NCBI GenBank assembly: GCA_001466705.2
Contig: LATX02000192.1
Location: forward strand, 372,001 to 436,000
Direction of reading: 5' to 3'
Length of the DNA stretch: 64,000 nt
Source of the DNA: Moniliophthora roreri
Lineage: Eukaryota > Basidiomycota > Agaricomycetes > Agaricales > Marasmiaceae
The position numbers and the translations under genes were made by a program. Below the pieces are notes generated by a model. It saw only the letters and a list, made by a program, of their open reading frames with translations, had not been told where the DNA came from and did no database searches. Positions 11,956 through 22,400 of the stretch are shown one piece after another (positions within the stretch are counted from its first letter, which is position 1; the number at the start of each line of letters is the position of its first letter).

Positions 11956-12425
11956 TCATGAGTTTGTCCCTCTGGTGGTTCTCAAGGCGCTGCAAGTTTG
12001 GGACATCGCTGAGCTTTGACGGGTCCTCTGTGGCTTTGCAGAAACGTTCATGAATCCAACTTCAGTCCTCGAGGCATTCCTTGTTCTTGTCATATTTCCA
12101 GACTGGTCTCGCGTGATGAGTGGATCATCGTGCACCAGACCTGGCATTGATAGCAGTTGTTTGTACTGCTTACGATCCTCTGCAGACAGCCCCTTAATGT
12201 AACGCATGGCAACGAGTTCCTCAAAGTCAGCAACAAGATTCCGAAGGCATTCGTTAGATATCCCAGCGTTCACAGCCATCCAGGATTCTACGAGTTGTCC
12301 GCCAAAAGTTTCACCCCTGTGCTAGTAGAGCGCTGCATAACCGTACACCGAGTTGAGGTGTTCAAGTATCTTCCCGTCCCCAATGGAAGTGTTACCGAGC
12401 CTCAAAATCACATAGGAAAGGACGT
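11956..12425 (-). pseudogene. FunK1 kinase 3' remnant
   Basis: This is a degenerate copy of the last exon of the FunK1 gene at 16196-18463. MAVNAGISNECLRNLVADFEEL matches the intact MIVNAGISNECLRDLVANFEEL, followed by RYIKGLSAEDRKQYKQLLSMPGL. A base is lost near 12104 relative to the intact copy (ACTGGTCTCG against ACTGGGTCTCG), which shifts the frame so that the true C-terminus is not read. Homology stops near 12425, where the intact copy continues at 16765. Only the C-terminal lobe was duplicated, together with the tail fragment at 11515-11720. Confidence 0.85.
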
Positions 12426-13322
12426 GCTTCCTATTGGCTCTGAGTGACATCCGAGACTACGAAGGGGTATTAATATAGGTACACACGCGAAAAGCTGGCA
12501 GCTCACCTCTATCACCCATTAGTCCTATCCATTCTCTTGCTCAAAATCTCCACCAGCCCGACTTCTGGTTTGATGAAGCCCTCAGAAGGTGGACTTAACC
12601 AAAGTTGACGGCGGTGACAAAGGTAAGGACCGGGTTTGGATGATGTGAAGCGTACCAAAGCGAGTACCAAAGCAATTTTGAAGGTCAAGGAAAGTCGTCT
12701 GATAGCATTTTTCCCGATTTGGAGGCCATTGCCCCGGACTGACCCGTGAACCGTATATGCGACTCCATATAGACGGTAATTTACAGGTACGGTGACGAGC
12801 CCTACACCAACTAAACTCCATCAATTCCACTATCCCACCAATAAATCACGCTAATATCGTCCTGAGTTCGGACTTGATAGCCCAAGAGGCCGGTCTGGGG
12901 ATGGATATAGTGACTTACAGCGCGTAAAATAGTGACATCATCGGCATTCAGAGTTCTCCGACTAGTACTAATCGACCGTAGCCTTCGGTCTGGGCAGCTT
13001 CCGCCCTGACACCCACCCGCAACACTAACTTTCAATCCATTCATCACCCTGACGTTTTACCCGGGCACTATACATAGGTGTTCCCTCAAGCATGCCTATC
13101 TCGATTTCTTCTCTTTTGTACTAATTAATGACCCTTAGCGCACAACAGCAATTTCGATAATAATGCGGTTGTGTGACTTGGACAATTGACAATCAAATGC
13201 ATGCCGATATTTCTTTGGAGAGTAAGAGGCAGGTGAAAGGTGCCTTATCCCAAAAAGATGAATAGGCCCCGACTTATTTTACGTGGACCACAGCAGTGTC
13301 AGCTCCTTGTTATTTGACGTTC
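12426..13322. other. intergenic upstream of the NACHT gene
   Basis: No gene is supported. Short open frames have no motif. This is the promoter side of the NACHT gene; no clear TATA box was recognised. Confidence 0.5.
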
Positions 13323-15598
13323 ATGTTCCAAAACTCCTCAGGCTTCCACATAGATGGAGGGCAATTCTACAATATACATGGTGATCATAATGAGATTACA
13401 AACGTGTACAGTGCGTCTCATATTCCATCCAAACTTGTCTGCTTTACTGACTTCGATAGTGCATGATCTTCTTCGCAATGCAAGCGTTTTACATGCAGCT
13501 CATAACTCTGGAGAACGAGTCAAGAATGCTCCTCGCTGTATGTCCGGAACCCGGGAAGACGTTATTTCAACGATCATGACTTGGATCCATAACAAATTTG
13601 TCCCGCCCAGCAATCAGCGTATTCTCTGGCTCCACGGACTAGCTGGAGAAGGAAAGTCAGCCATAGCTCAAACCGTGGCGGAGAACTTGTGTGCCGAGAA
13701 AAGGACCTCTGACCTGATTCCGAAGCTTGCAGCCAGCTTCTTCTTTTCACGGGCGCATGAAGACCGGAGCAGTGCAGCGCGAGTCTTTCCAACTATAGCT
13801 TATCAACTGAGCAATAATCTTCCTGGAGCAAGAGATGTTATTCTTCGTGCACTGCAGGAGGATTCATCTATACTTGACCTCTCACCAAATGATCAGCTCG
13901 AGAGACTCATTGTGCAACCATTGAGGCTTCTCGAACTAACGAGCAATGTCATGGACGTCAAGAAGTTGGGGATGTCTTACAGTGTCATCATGATAGAAGC
14001 TTTGGACGAATGTAACGATTGCACATCCATTGTGCAGCCTCTTGTAGCCATGTCAACACTGCTGCCACATCTCTTCAAGATTATCATCACCAGTCGACCC
14101 GAGAGTGGCATACATGATTGCTTCTGGGAGAGCATCACCTGTGGTATTACACACCCACTCGCGCTGGGAGACTTTGATGCCAGAGCAGATATTTGTTCGT
14201 ATTTGGTGACCTCGTTCAGCGAAATACGAAGACGGAATCGCCGGAGAATGACAACCGTCCCGGACTCTTTTCAATGGCCATCACAAGATGTCATTGATAG
14301 ATTTGTCGAGAAATCGGCTGGTTTATTCCTATACGCTGCCAGTATCATTCGCTTTGTTGATCACTGGTTCGAAAGCCCAGCTCGACGTCTGTCCAAACTC
14401 CTCACGAGTCAGCCTCCTGTGTCAACACTGCTCAAAGATCACCCATATGCGCCATTAGATCATTTATACACCCATATCCTCTCGACTATCCAGGATTACA
14501 TATCTACCCTCCATGCGGTATTGGGACCTGTCATGTCCCTCCTCGTTCCTTTATCCATACGGGATTTGTCGACTCTCTTATCGCCCTATGTGGACGCTGA
14601 CGAGGTCGCAGCGGTTTTGGAGCGTTTACAGCCTGTACTTCGGCTTTCCTCATCATGGAACCTCGAATCCCCAGAGCCTATTCAAATATACCACCAATCC
14701 CTTCGCGAGTTCATGAACGATCGAAGGCGTTCAGGAAATTTCTACCTGAATCCCTCCTCGCCGCATGTGAAACTTACAAATTGCTGTTTTCACATAATGG
14801 CAAAAATGCTCCGATATAACATATGTCAACTACCTTCACATCTCATCCAGACCCAAAATAACGAAGGACACATCCTAGATGCTCGACGAGAGGAGCACAT
14901 TCCCGGATCATTGCGATATGCATGTCAATACTGGGCTCAGCATCTGCTATTGTCTTCGCTTTCCGTTGCTGGTGCTCGCCAGTATCTGGACGAGTTCATT
15001 GACAGCAACTTGTTACATTGGATTGAATGTATGAGTCTAATTGGACGTTTGGGAAAGGCTGTACAAGCTCTTCGGCTTTTGAGCAACCAAAAGGTCCGGC
15101 CTCCTGTTACTTTCATACTCCGGGCTCATTGTTCTTTCAGAGATTTGGATCTCATGCAGATATATTCATGGACTGCGAGACATTTATTCTGGCGTTCTAC
15201 CACCAGATCTCAACTGCGCCGCTAGCCGTTCATCTCGTCGCCCTGCCAGCATGCCCTCGTCAGTCACTCATCCGCCGGAGGTTTGCTCACACGCTTCCAC
15301 AAGGCGGCAATGGAAATGCAGATTGCGTTCCGCTGACTTGGGATGAACTCTTGCGGAGAACAGTTAAGGCACGGGATACTCAACCCTCCATGCTGGGTGA
15401 GTGTTACAACTACTGGTCATGTTATGACCACGGCCTTACTCATTTCCTCTAGATGACGACGACGATATTCAATCACATAACCTGTTAAGAAATGTTTCCT
15501 CGCGAACCGATGTGCGAGGAAATTGGTCAGTACCACTGGCAAAGGTTTTGCCAGAAAGTATCACCCAAGGCAACTGGTCTGTTCCATTTGCTTGCTAG
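13323..15598 (+). CDS. NACHT-domain STAND protein (NLR-like) without repeat array
   Basis: Four exons (13323-13410, 13460-15093, 15141-15396, 15453-15598) join in frame to 707 aa. The start gives FHIDGGQFYNIHGDHNEI, the leader seen in many mushroom NACHT proteins. Walker A is GLAGEGKS at about 89-96 and Walker B is SVIMIEALDE; SRPES follows as the usual sensor segment, so it should be an NTP-dependent molecular switch. Helical regions follow, including IYHQSLREFM. Exon 3 restores FILAFYHQIS, a conserved piece of the family. Most relatives continue into WD40 or TPR repeats; this one stops after a short tail holding GNWSVPLA and GNWSVPFA ten residues apart. It converges on a remnant of the CHORD-like gene. 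A decayed copy of its 3' end lies at 18860-19330. A role in recognition or regulated cell death is family inference. Confidence 0.88.
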
Positions 15599-15769
15599 CG
15601 CGTTCTCCCAAAGCCTTTGCCCCAGCTGCGGATGCGAGGAATCGATGGAAGAATAAGTTCCGAAATAACGCTGCTTCGGTACCAAGTGTTTGAGGGCCTC
15701 CTCCAGAGCTCGAGGCGGACCAGATTAGTACGCTGGTCGCTGCGTGTTCGGATTAAAGTGGTATAGAAA

Positions 15770-16122
15770 GATAGACAATCTAACAAGATATAGGATGATA
15801 GAGTACTCGCTCGAGTACTCTCTAAATTGGCATCAATCGACGCTAATCGCTGATTGACCTCCGCCGGTATCACCGTAGTTGCGGACGTCGGAGTAACAGT
15901 CGACGAATTGGTCAACGATAGTTGAGAGGGGTTGACTTCTGGGGCAACGTTGTCAAACTGAACGTATGTATACCGACAAATTGGATGGTCCCCGACTTGC
16001 CGACCAGTCTTTAGACAACTCATCACTCGCGAAGTGAAATGATCCAGAATACTGCTATTTGAATGCGTGCATGTATATTCGTAGTGTACATGGTCAGTAA
16101 ATTGTAATAGAGAAAAGATCAA
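15770..16122 (-). pseudogene. remnant of the CHORD-like gene's 3' end (second copy)
   Basis: Minus-strand reading gives YVQFDNVAPEV, SQLSLTNSSTVTPTSATTVIP and AEVNQRLASIDANLES, clearly the tail of the 926-aa protein at 19545-22325. The last 18 codons of the intact copy (after DANLE) are deleted; the 3' flank then resumes matching (TATCTTGTTAGATTGTCTAT here). It directly follows the intact NACHT gene, which converges on it, and sits just beyond the FunK1 3' end. Confidence 0.85.
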
Positions 16123-16195
16123 GCAGAGAGGAATACAAAGAGGAAGAAGTCATAAGAGTCATGGAACAATATGTACAATAGGTGAATAAGAACCT

Positions 16196-18463
16196 CTAAT
16201 CTCTTTTGGATCTCTGAGACTGATGCTGCGACGAGAGATCATCAGTCGCACCTCTCTTGCTACTAGTACCCCCAACAAATCGTCCAAAGGTCACGAGTTT
16301 ATCCTTCTGGAGGTTCTCAAGGCGCTGCAAGTTTGGGACATCGCTGAGCTTTGACGGGTCCTCTGTGGCTTTGCAGAAACGCTCATAGATCCAACTCCAG
16401 TCCTCGAGGCGTTCCTTGTTCTTGTCATATTTCCAGACTGGGTCTCGCGTGATGAGTGGATCATCGTGCATCAGACCTGGCATTGATAGCAGTCGTTTGT
16501 ACTGCTTACGATCGTCCGCAGACGGCCCCTTAATGTAACGCACGGCGACGAGTTCCTCAAAGTTAGCAACAAGATCCCGAAGGCATTCGTTAGATATCCC
16601 AGCGTTCACAATCATCCAGGACTCCACGAGACGACTTCTTTTATTTTGTCCGCCAGAAGTCTCACCCCTGTAGAGCACTGCATAATCGTACACCGAGTTG
16701 AGGTGTTCAAGTATCTTCCCGTCCCCAATGGAAGTGTTACCAAGCCTCAAAATAACATAGGAAAGGACGTGAAAGAAACTCTCCAGGTCATCAGGGCGGG
16801 TATGGAGGCCCTGAGGTTCAGTGAGAAGGTGGGCCGAGATAAATTGCCACGTTCCCTACGAAAACCTATGAACAATGGAACCCGGTGTTCTGAGGAAAAA
16901 ATGACTCACAGTTCGTTCCGACTGTCGGGGGGTGTCGTTGTCGATGGCGACTGGTTTGCTAAAATCCCAATCGATCAGGAAACCTTCTGTGCCATCTTCG
17001 CTGATTAGGACATTACCAACACTGATGTCCCGGTGAAGAACCTTGGCTTTCCTGAAGGCCTCATCGTGTGCTGAAGAATTGATACGAGCATGTTAGCTGA
17101 GAATCCGACTGCAAAGATAGGAATGCTTACCTTTAATAGCACATTTCACTGCGTTGACCAACTCCCAGATAGTGCCGAAAGATTCCAAATCCCTCCCAAT
17201 TTCGCGGAAAACAATGAAGTAATGCTGGTAGGGGCGTCGATGTTCCTCGGTCCCGCCAGAAAAGCGATCCAGAGCAGCGGTCTTCTGCCATTTTCCCTTA
17301 GCATCACCATGGGCGACAAGATGTGGGATGTGCGGGACGTCAGCTGCATGAAGCTTCTCGTAAACGACACCCTCCTTGTCGATCCCAAGGAGATCAATCC
17401 TCCAGGTATCCTTGAGGTAGACTCGCTTGCCGTCAACAGTGACGACGTAGAAGCCTCGAGTGCAACGCCCAAATGGATTAGCGACGAGCTCGCCAGCAAA
17501 GACACCACCATAAAAAACGACGAGCTTTTGGGTGGCTTCGTTAAAGACTTCAAACCTCCAAACCTTGGCAGTAGGCTCCATGTGCAGCACACTACGGGCT
17601 CTCAAGACATGGGAATCTTCGGAGGCAGAAGGTGTCGTTACTGACTTATCGTGGCCCATAGTTTCTGGAGAGGCATGGTTGAAGCGCCACAAAAATTCGA
17701 CCAAGTGACTCTTCGTAATATAAGAGAAGCTCTCGGTGACGATGCAGCCTTCCCTGTCGAAACGAAGCAATCTGGCGTTTTCACCAGTGACTTCGACGGC
17801 AAAAACGTGGGTGCGGAATTGAACGGCCATCATGGCACCTGCGTATGTCGCTAGCTGTCCACGAGTTTCGTGCGCAGTGTTGGTATCCTTCTCGAGCACT
17901 CCGGGCTTGTCGCTCTCGCGGAAACCGGTCGAGGATGCCTTGGACTTGAATTCGAAGAAAGCCTCGATATCGGGAAGGACAGTAAGACGTGGCCGTGAGA
18001 CATCTTTGCGGTAGAGACAGAGGTCTGGTCTGATGAGATTTTTCTGGTGCTCCCAGGTGACATCATCGGGCGCGTTTGCAGTAATTACAACATCAAGGTT
18101 GGGAGCGAAACGCTGAAAAACTGGTGCCTATACATTTGCGGGTTGTTAGAAAGCTTCAGAGAGTGAATGGAGACAGCTTACCAAATGTGTGTATATCTTA
18201 TCCTCTTTGAATCCCTCAGTACCAAGACCAGGCACCCTGTAATCCTGCGATTCGAAAGCGGGGCGCCCAGTATCAGCAACTGGTGGCAAATACTCGTCGA
18301 GGAAAGCGATGGGGGAAACGGGTCCACGCCATTTTCCGCGTGTTTCGACCTCGATTTGAAAAATGCGCCCGGCTCGCCTGTCCGTGGTCGATGAAAAAGC
18401 AGACCTGCTGGTATTGACTTTCAGTGGAGAGCTAGCGGGATTATTGACAGTCTGCGAACTCAT
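16196..18463 (-). CDS. FunK1 fungal-type protein kinase
   Basis: Four exons join in frame to 699 aa: 18463-18182, 18127-17131, 17070-16910, 16855-16196. FunK1 kinases (PF17667) are an expanded, poorly understood protein kinase family of Agaricomycetes. Visible family features are HETRGQLATYAGAMMAVQFRTH, FVFAVEV-type strands and RLLRFDREG. The catalytic loop is LHRDISVGNVLI with the HRD triad, followed by FLIDWDF, where the metal-binding Asp replaces the DFG motif as usual for this family. TGTWQFIS and TRPDDLESFFHVL follow. The C-terminus is basic and Ser-rich. Splicing at phase 0 and phase 1 restores every motif. Its 3' exon was duplicated at 11956-12425. It lies between the two copies of the NACHT/CHORD-like pair. 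The substrate is unknown. Confidence 0.92.
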
Positions 18464-18859
18464 GATGGAAAAAGGAGTGAGGATTCAGCTCGGACGAGGA
18501 ACCCATCGTGTTAAACGCGAGATTATATACTCTAGCGTGGAGTCGTCCACAAACAGCCACGAACTTCTTGGTGGTGGTAAAGGGAGAACATGGAAAAGAC
18601 GTCGGCGCGTGACCGTGACCATGGTCGACATATGGCAAGTGAAGTTTCCCACATCCACTTGTGTCAACTCATCCACAATCCACAACCTCTACGGCCGCAT
18701 TTCCTCAAAGAAAAGAATAACAAGTCTCTGGTATTTCCAAAATCAAAATTTTCTAATCTTCTGCAGCTGCCACGTTCCGATTCGCATCCCTTCCTGACAT
18801 CGAAATGCAGTTCCCGAACACGATATCTCACAGCTGTATATGCCACCGCTTTCTTTCGC

Positions 18860-19330
18860 TGATGTTCGCCAATATTTGTACAAGCTCTTTGACAACTACC
18901 TGCTATAATGGATCAAGTGCTTGAGTCTGATTGAAGGTTTGGGAAAGACTCTACAAGCTCTCCAGCTGTTGAGCAATCAAAAGGTCCGGCTCCATGTTGT
19001 TTTCGTGTTCCAGGCTCACTGTTCTTTCTAGCGATTTGAAGCTCGTATAGGGATATTAAATACGGAGAACAGTTCATGCACGGGATAGTTACCTCTCTAA
19101 ACTGCCTTACATATCCGAAGGTGAGCGTTACAGATATTGAACATGCTATGACCTGTCCACCCATCCACTCTAGATGGTAAAGATAGCTGACAAGAGTCAA
19201 TCATGGAACTTGTTAGGAAATGTTTCCTTGCAGACCGAGATACGAGAAGATTGGGCAGCGCTGCTGGCAAAGGCTTTACCAACAAGTATCACCCAAAGCA
19301 ACTGGTATGTTCATTTGCGTTGTTAATGTT
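18860..19330 (+). pseudogene. decayed NACHT gene 3' end
   Basis: The frame at 18859-18985 reads DVRQYLYKLFDNYLL, a stop codon, then WIKCLSLIEGLGKTLQALQLLSNQK. The intact gene has ARQYLDEFIDSNLLHWIECMSLIGRLGK and so on, so the stop replaces a His codon. Most of exon 3 (about 190 bp) is deleted, but intron 3 and exon 4 are still recognisable: LAKALPTSITQSNW matches LAKVLPESITQGNW. It converges on the intact CHORD-like gene at 19545, as the intact NACHT gene converges on a CHORD-like remnant. The 400 bp to its left, up to the FunK1 start, holds nothing recognisable. Confidence 0.85.
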
Positions 19331-19544
19331 TTCCCCGAAAGCCCCTACCCCAGTTGCAACTGAGGGTGCGGGAAAACGACAAGTAATGAAAGCAACTTCC
19401 GGGATAAATATGCCCCACCTAGCGATTAAGGACTTGCTCAGGTTGGGGCAGACCAGACGAGTACGCCGTGTTCTTTGCTTTTTGGACCACAGTAGTATAG
19501 ATAGTCAATAGAATAAGATACAAGTTAATAGAATACACGCCGCA

Positions 19545-22325
19545 TTAGACGTTACTTCTACTTTTCATGATCTCTAAGAGCTGCTCAAACGCAGTTGCGA
19601 TCCTCTCTAAATTTGCATCAATTGATGCTAATCGCTGATTGACCTCCGCCGGTACCACCATGGTTGCCGACATTGGAGTAACACCCGACGAATTGGCCAA
19701 TGATGGTTGTGAGTGGTTGATTTCTGGTGCAGCGTCGTCAAACTCATCGTCCCAAGGTATGTCCTCTTCCGAGTAGCCCTCCAATGTCGGCATTCCAACT
19801 TTCTCGACCGCATACCTCACCGCTCTCGTCTCAGACATCACATCTCCGTAGTCCGGGCAGGGAAGATACTCCAAACAGGCGTAGCCCTTGCCGTCTCGAG
19901 GTTGGCTGATTAGGATCTTGAAGGCGTACACCCTCCTGCAACTCGTATCCACCAATGCCCAAGTCTTCCATTCCCATTCACCCATTTCGCCAGTATTCCT
20001 CTTCTGCCCGACCTCGATATCAACTTCCGATTCGCCCGTCTTCATTGCTCGGTAAACAGCTTTCTGTAAGCTGCGAACGGAGATGTCTCTTCCTTCTACT
20101 TCAAGCACGTATCCTTCCTTCTCCAAAGGCTTGACGTGTAGCGAGTGTCTCTCAAAAAGTAAGGGATCGTCGATGTAGATAAACGCAATGTCGCCATCCT
20201 CCCGCTTTTCCTGCTTGAACGGTGTGTACACCCACTCCAGCACTAAACTGGCCTCTTCGTCCTCGATATCCACAAAAGTAACCTTCAACCTCAGTGGTCG
20301 ACGTCTCGCCACGAAGGCCCGCTCCCACCACCTTACACCCAGCTGGGCATCCTCTTCCGACCGTGGAACGGCTACCTGGAACTGAAGAGCCCAAGTTTCT
20401 CGTGGATCAATGGTCAACGGGAGCTTTGTCCCGTCGAGGAACGTGAATGATTTCACGGGTTTATACTCCTGATCCCCAACTAGCCTCCACTCGACCTTGA
20501 CTTCCGAGATAGATATCGGATTATTCGTTCCTGGAGGATGCTTATTGAACACTGATACCGCTCCATGGAAGTAATCCGCAGCCTGCGTCGCCATATTTGG
20601 ATTCGCCCTAAGTGGTGCATCAACCACTTCCTTGATTACCACAGGTAATCTCGGCGTCGTTCGAGTCTTGAAATCCTTCCTCGCAGGCCTCTTGGCTGTC
20701 TCTGGTAGCTCTGCAGATACACGTTGGCTTTGGGGTAAGCTGTACGCCGACAGAGGCGTATAACTCCTCAGCCCGCCTTCAGAGATACACATAACTTCAC
20801 CAGACATCTCCATCTTCTCCGTATCGAAGAGACAGACACGAATAAAGGGTGTCAGAGCCGTAGCGACCTTGGCTGTCAACCTCACACCCGTAATGCCACC
20901 ATCTTCCCGCGTCACCCACTCAACCATCGCGTACTCGGAATCCGAGGGTGCAGAGCGGAAGATGACGGTCTGGCGTGTAATTTCGATGACTCTAGATTGG
21001 AGATCCAGGTCTTCCTTTGTGAAGCTGCCAAAGTAGTAGGCATCTTTAAAGTACACCCAACCGACTCGAATGAGGATTGTAGGTTTCTCTGGTGCTGCAC
21101 CTCGGGATTTCCATTTGAGTAGGCGAGAGATGGAGGCGGACTGGGTCACATCTGACTCGAGGTTGAAGTCTTCTACATTGGCCCATTCGGAAGTGGTGTC
21201 GGTGTACCCGGTTATACCTCTCACGTAAGGGAAGAAGGGTCCATATGGGTAGTCGGAATGATGTTTCGCTCTGTGGGCTTTAAACTGGCAGGGATGAGGC
21301 GTACCACAGCATTTATAACTGCGAGACCAGGAGTCGTACTCCGCTTTGTGGAAGGAACACGCTAGGGCATGATTGTTAGATTGCTTAAACTCCTTTTCGC
21401 ATTGGACACAGATCAAGGTTTGCTCCATGTCCACCTCCTTTGATGTAAGAGAAGCACGAATAGTCTCGTCGATACGATGTTCAAGCTGTGCCTGGTGCTC
21501 GCGTAAAAGATCGCCGAGGTTGGTGTTGAGCGCCTCTATAGCTTCGTCCTCTACACCTAGCTTCAACTCCTCCGCAAACTGTTTGAGTAGTGCTTTATCG
21601 GCCTTGACCACACCCTCATCACCAGCCCCATACCGTTCCACAAATCGCTTCGCCTTCTCGTCTTCCGGATCCTGCGGAACACTTCTTTGCAGAATCGTAT
21701 CGATCTGCACGCTCTGATGTATTTGAAGCGACATCATCAAATCCTTCGTTGTATTTGCCAAGTCCTTCGCACATCTCTCAAATTTATCCTTATTCCGCAA
21801 TGACAGTCGACGTGCCAAAGCCCCTTGATTGCGATACGCCTCGATGAGCGCCGCAGTCTCTTTCAAGACCGAGTTCATCTGGTTGATGACCTGTCTCTGA
21901 GGCGAAGACGGTGTTATGGAAGGAAGGTTGGCGAGTGCGGGTAGGTGGCTCAGCATGAAGGTGACTCGTAAAACGAGATCTCGACACTTTGCGTCGACAT
22001 CTCGAGCGTTCTTCTCTACATCCACAATAACCTTCAATAGAATGAATGCAGGTGCGACAAATGGCACCACCTTGCCAAGTTCCGAAAGGTTGTCGAGGAG
22101 TTTGATCGCGTTGTCGACGTAGTCGGCTGTAGCGTCGGCGTCTCTGAGTTCTTGGTACCTGGTTGAAGCGTGGTAGATGCCTATGGAGGCAAGTGTGATG
22201 TCTACGGTATTTCCCAGTGAAAGTACGTCAGCAGCGGCGTTTAAGGTAGTGTTATCCTGGTTTCTAGTGAGTTCGGGAGTGTAGATTTTACCTCGGCCTG
22301 ATGAGTCGAGGTTGAATGAGGACAT
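19545..22325 (-). CDS. 926-aa protein: helical STAND-type N-terminus plus CHORD-like zinc site
   Basis: This is a single uninterrupted frame. Residues about 40-205 are helical and resemble the N-terminal four-helix domain found on many fungal STAND proteins and related to HeLo/MLKL bundles (LGKVVPFVAPAFILLKVIVDVE, ALIEAYRNQG, MMSLQIHQSVQID). Residues 306-351 carry C306, C309, C323, H326, C339, C340, C346 and H351. This spacing (CX2C, CX2H, CC, CX4H) with F313, N317-N318 and the Trp/Tyr before CC resembles the CHORD zinc domain. CHORD proteins such as plant RAR1 are co-chaperones of NLR immune receptors. Residues 360-880 look strand-rich and unrecognised; the tail is acidic, then coiled (VNQRLASIDANLERIATAFEQL). 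Its start lies 75 bp after the stop of the peroxiredoxin-like gene. Domain calls are by eye; the function is unknown. Confidence 0.85.
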   Translation of the reverse strand: MSSFNLDSSGRGKIYTPELTRNQDNTTLNAAADVLSLGNTVDITLASIGIYHASTRYQELRDADATADYVDNAIKLLDNLSELGKVVPFVAPAFILLKVIVDVEKNARDVDAKCRDLVLRVTFMLSHLPALANLPSITPSSPQRQVINQMNSVLKETAALIEAYRNQGALARRLSLRNKDKFERCAKDLANTTKDLMMSLQIHQSVQIDTILQRSVPQDPEDEKAKRFVERYGAGDEGVVKADKALLKQFAEELKLGVEDEAIEALNTNLGDLLREHQAQLEHRIDETIRASLTSKEVDMEQTLICVQCEKEFKQSNNHALACSFHKAEYDSWSRSYKCCGTPHPCQFKAHRAKHHSDYPYGPFFPYVRGITGYTDTTSEWANVEDFNLESDVTQSASISRLLKWKSRGAAPEKPTILIRVGWVYFKDAYYFGSFTKEDLDLQSRVIEITRQTVIFRSAPSDSEYAMVEWVTREDGGITGVRLTAKVATALTPFIRVCLFDTEKMEMSGEVMCISEGGLRSYTPLSAYSLPQSQRVSAELPETAKRPARKDFKTRTTPRLPVVIKEVVDAPLRANPNMATQAADYFHGAVSVFNKHPPGTNNPISISEVKVEWRLVGDQEYKPVKSFTFLDGTKLPLTIDPRETWALQFQVAVPRSEEDAQLGVRWWERAFVARRRPLRLKVTFVDIEDEEASLVLEWVYTPFKQEKREDGDIAFIYIDDPLLFERHSLHVKPLEKEGYVLEVEGRDISVRSLQKAVYRAMKTGESEVDIEVGQKRNTGEMGEWEWKTWALVDTSCRRVYAFKILISQPRDGKGYACLEYLPCPDYGDVMSETRAVRYAVEKVGMPTLEGYSEEDIPWDDEFDDAAPEINHSQPSLANSSGVTPMSATMVVPAEVNQRLASIDANLERIATAFEQLLEIMKSRSNV

Positions 22326-22400
22326 GTTGATCTCGTCTGTCGACGAATACTTGTCTATAAACCTGAGGAGTCTCGATGAGTGTATAGTGTGATTAGGATG

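Noticed and set aside
15027..15452. Separate 141-codon gene overlapping the NACHT 3' end
   Set aside because: It is the NACHT protein's own exon 3 in a shifted frame; a 47-nt intron at 15094-15140 joins it to exon 2.
17090..17644. 184-codon plus-strand frame opposite the FunK1 gene
   Set aside because: It is a shadow of the kinase exon on the other strand.
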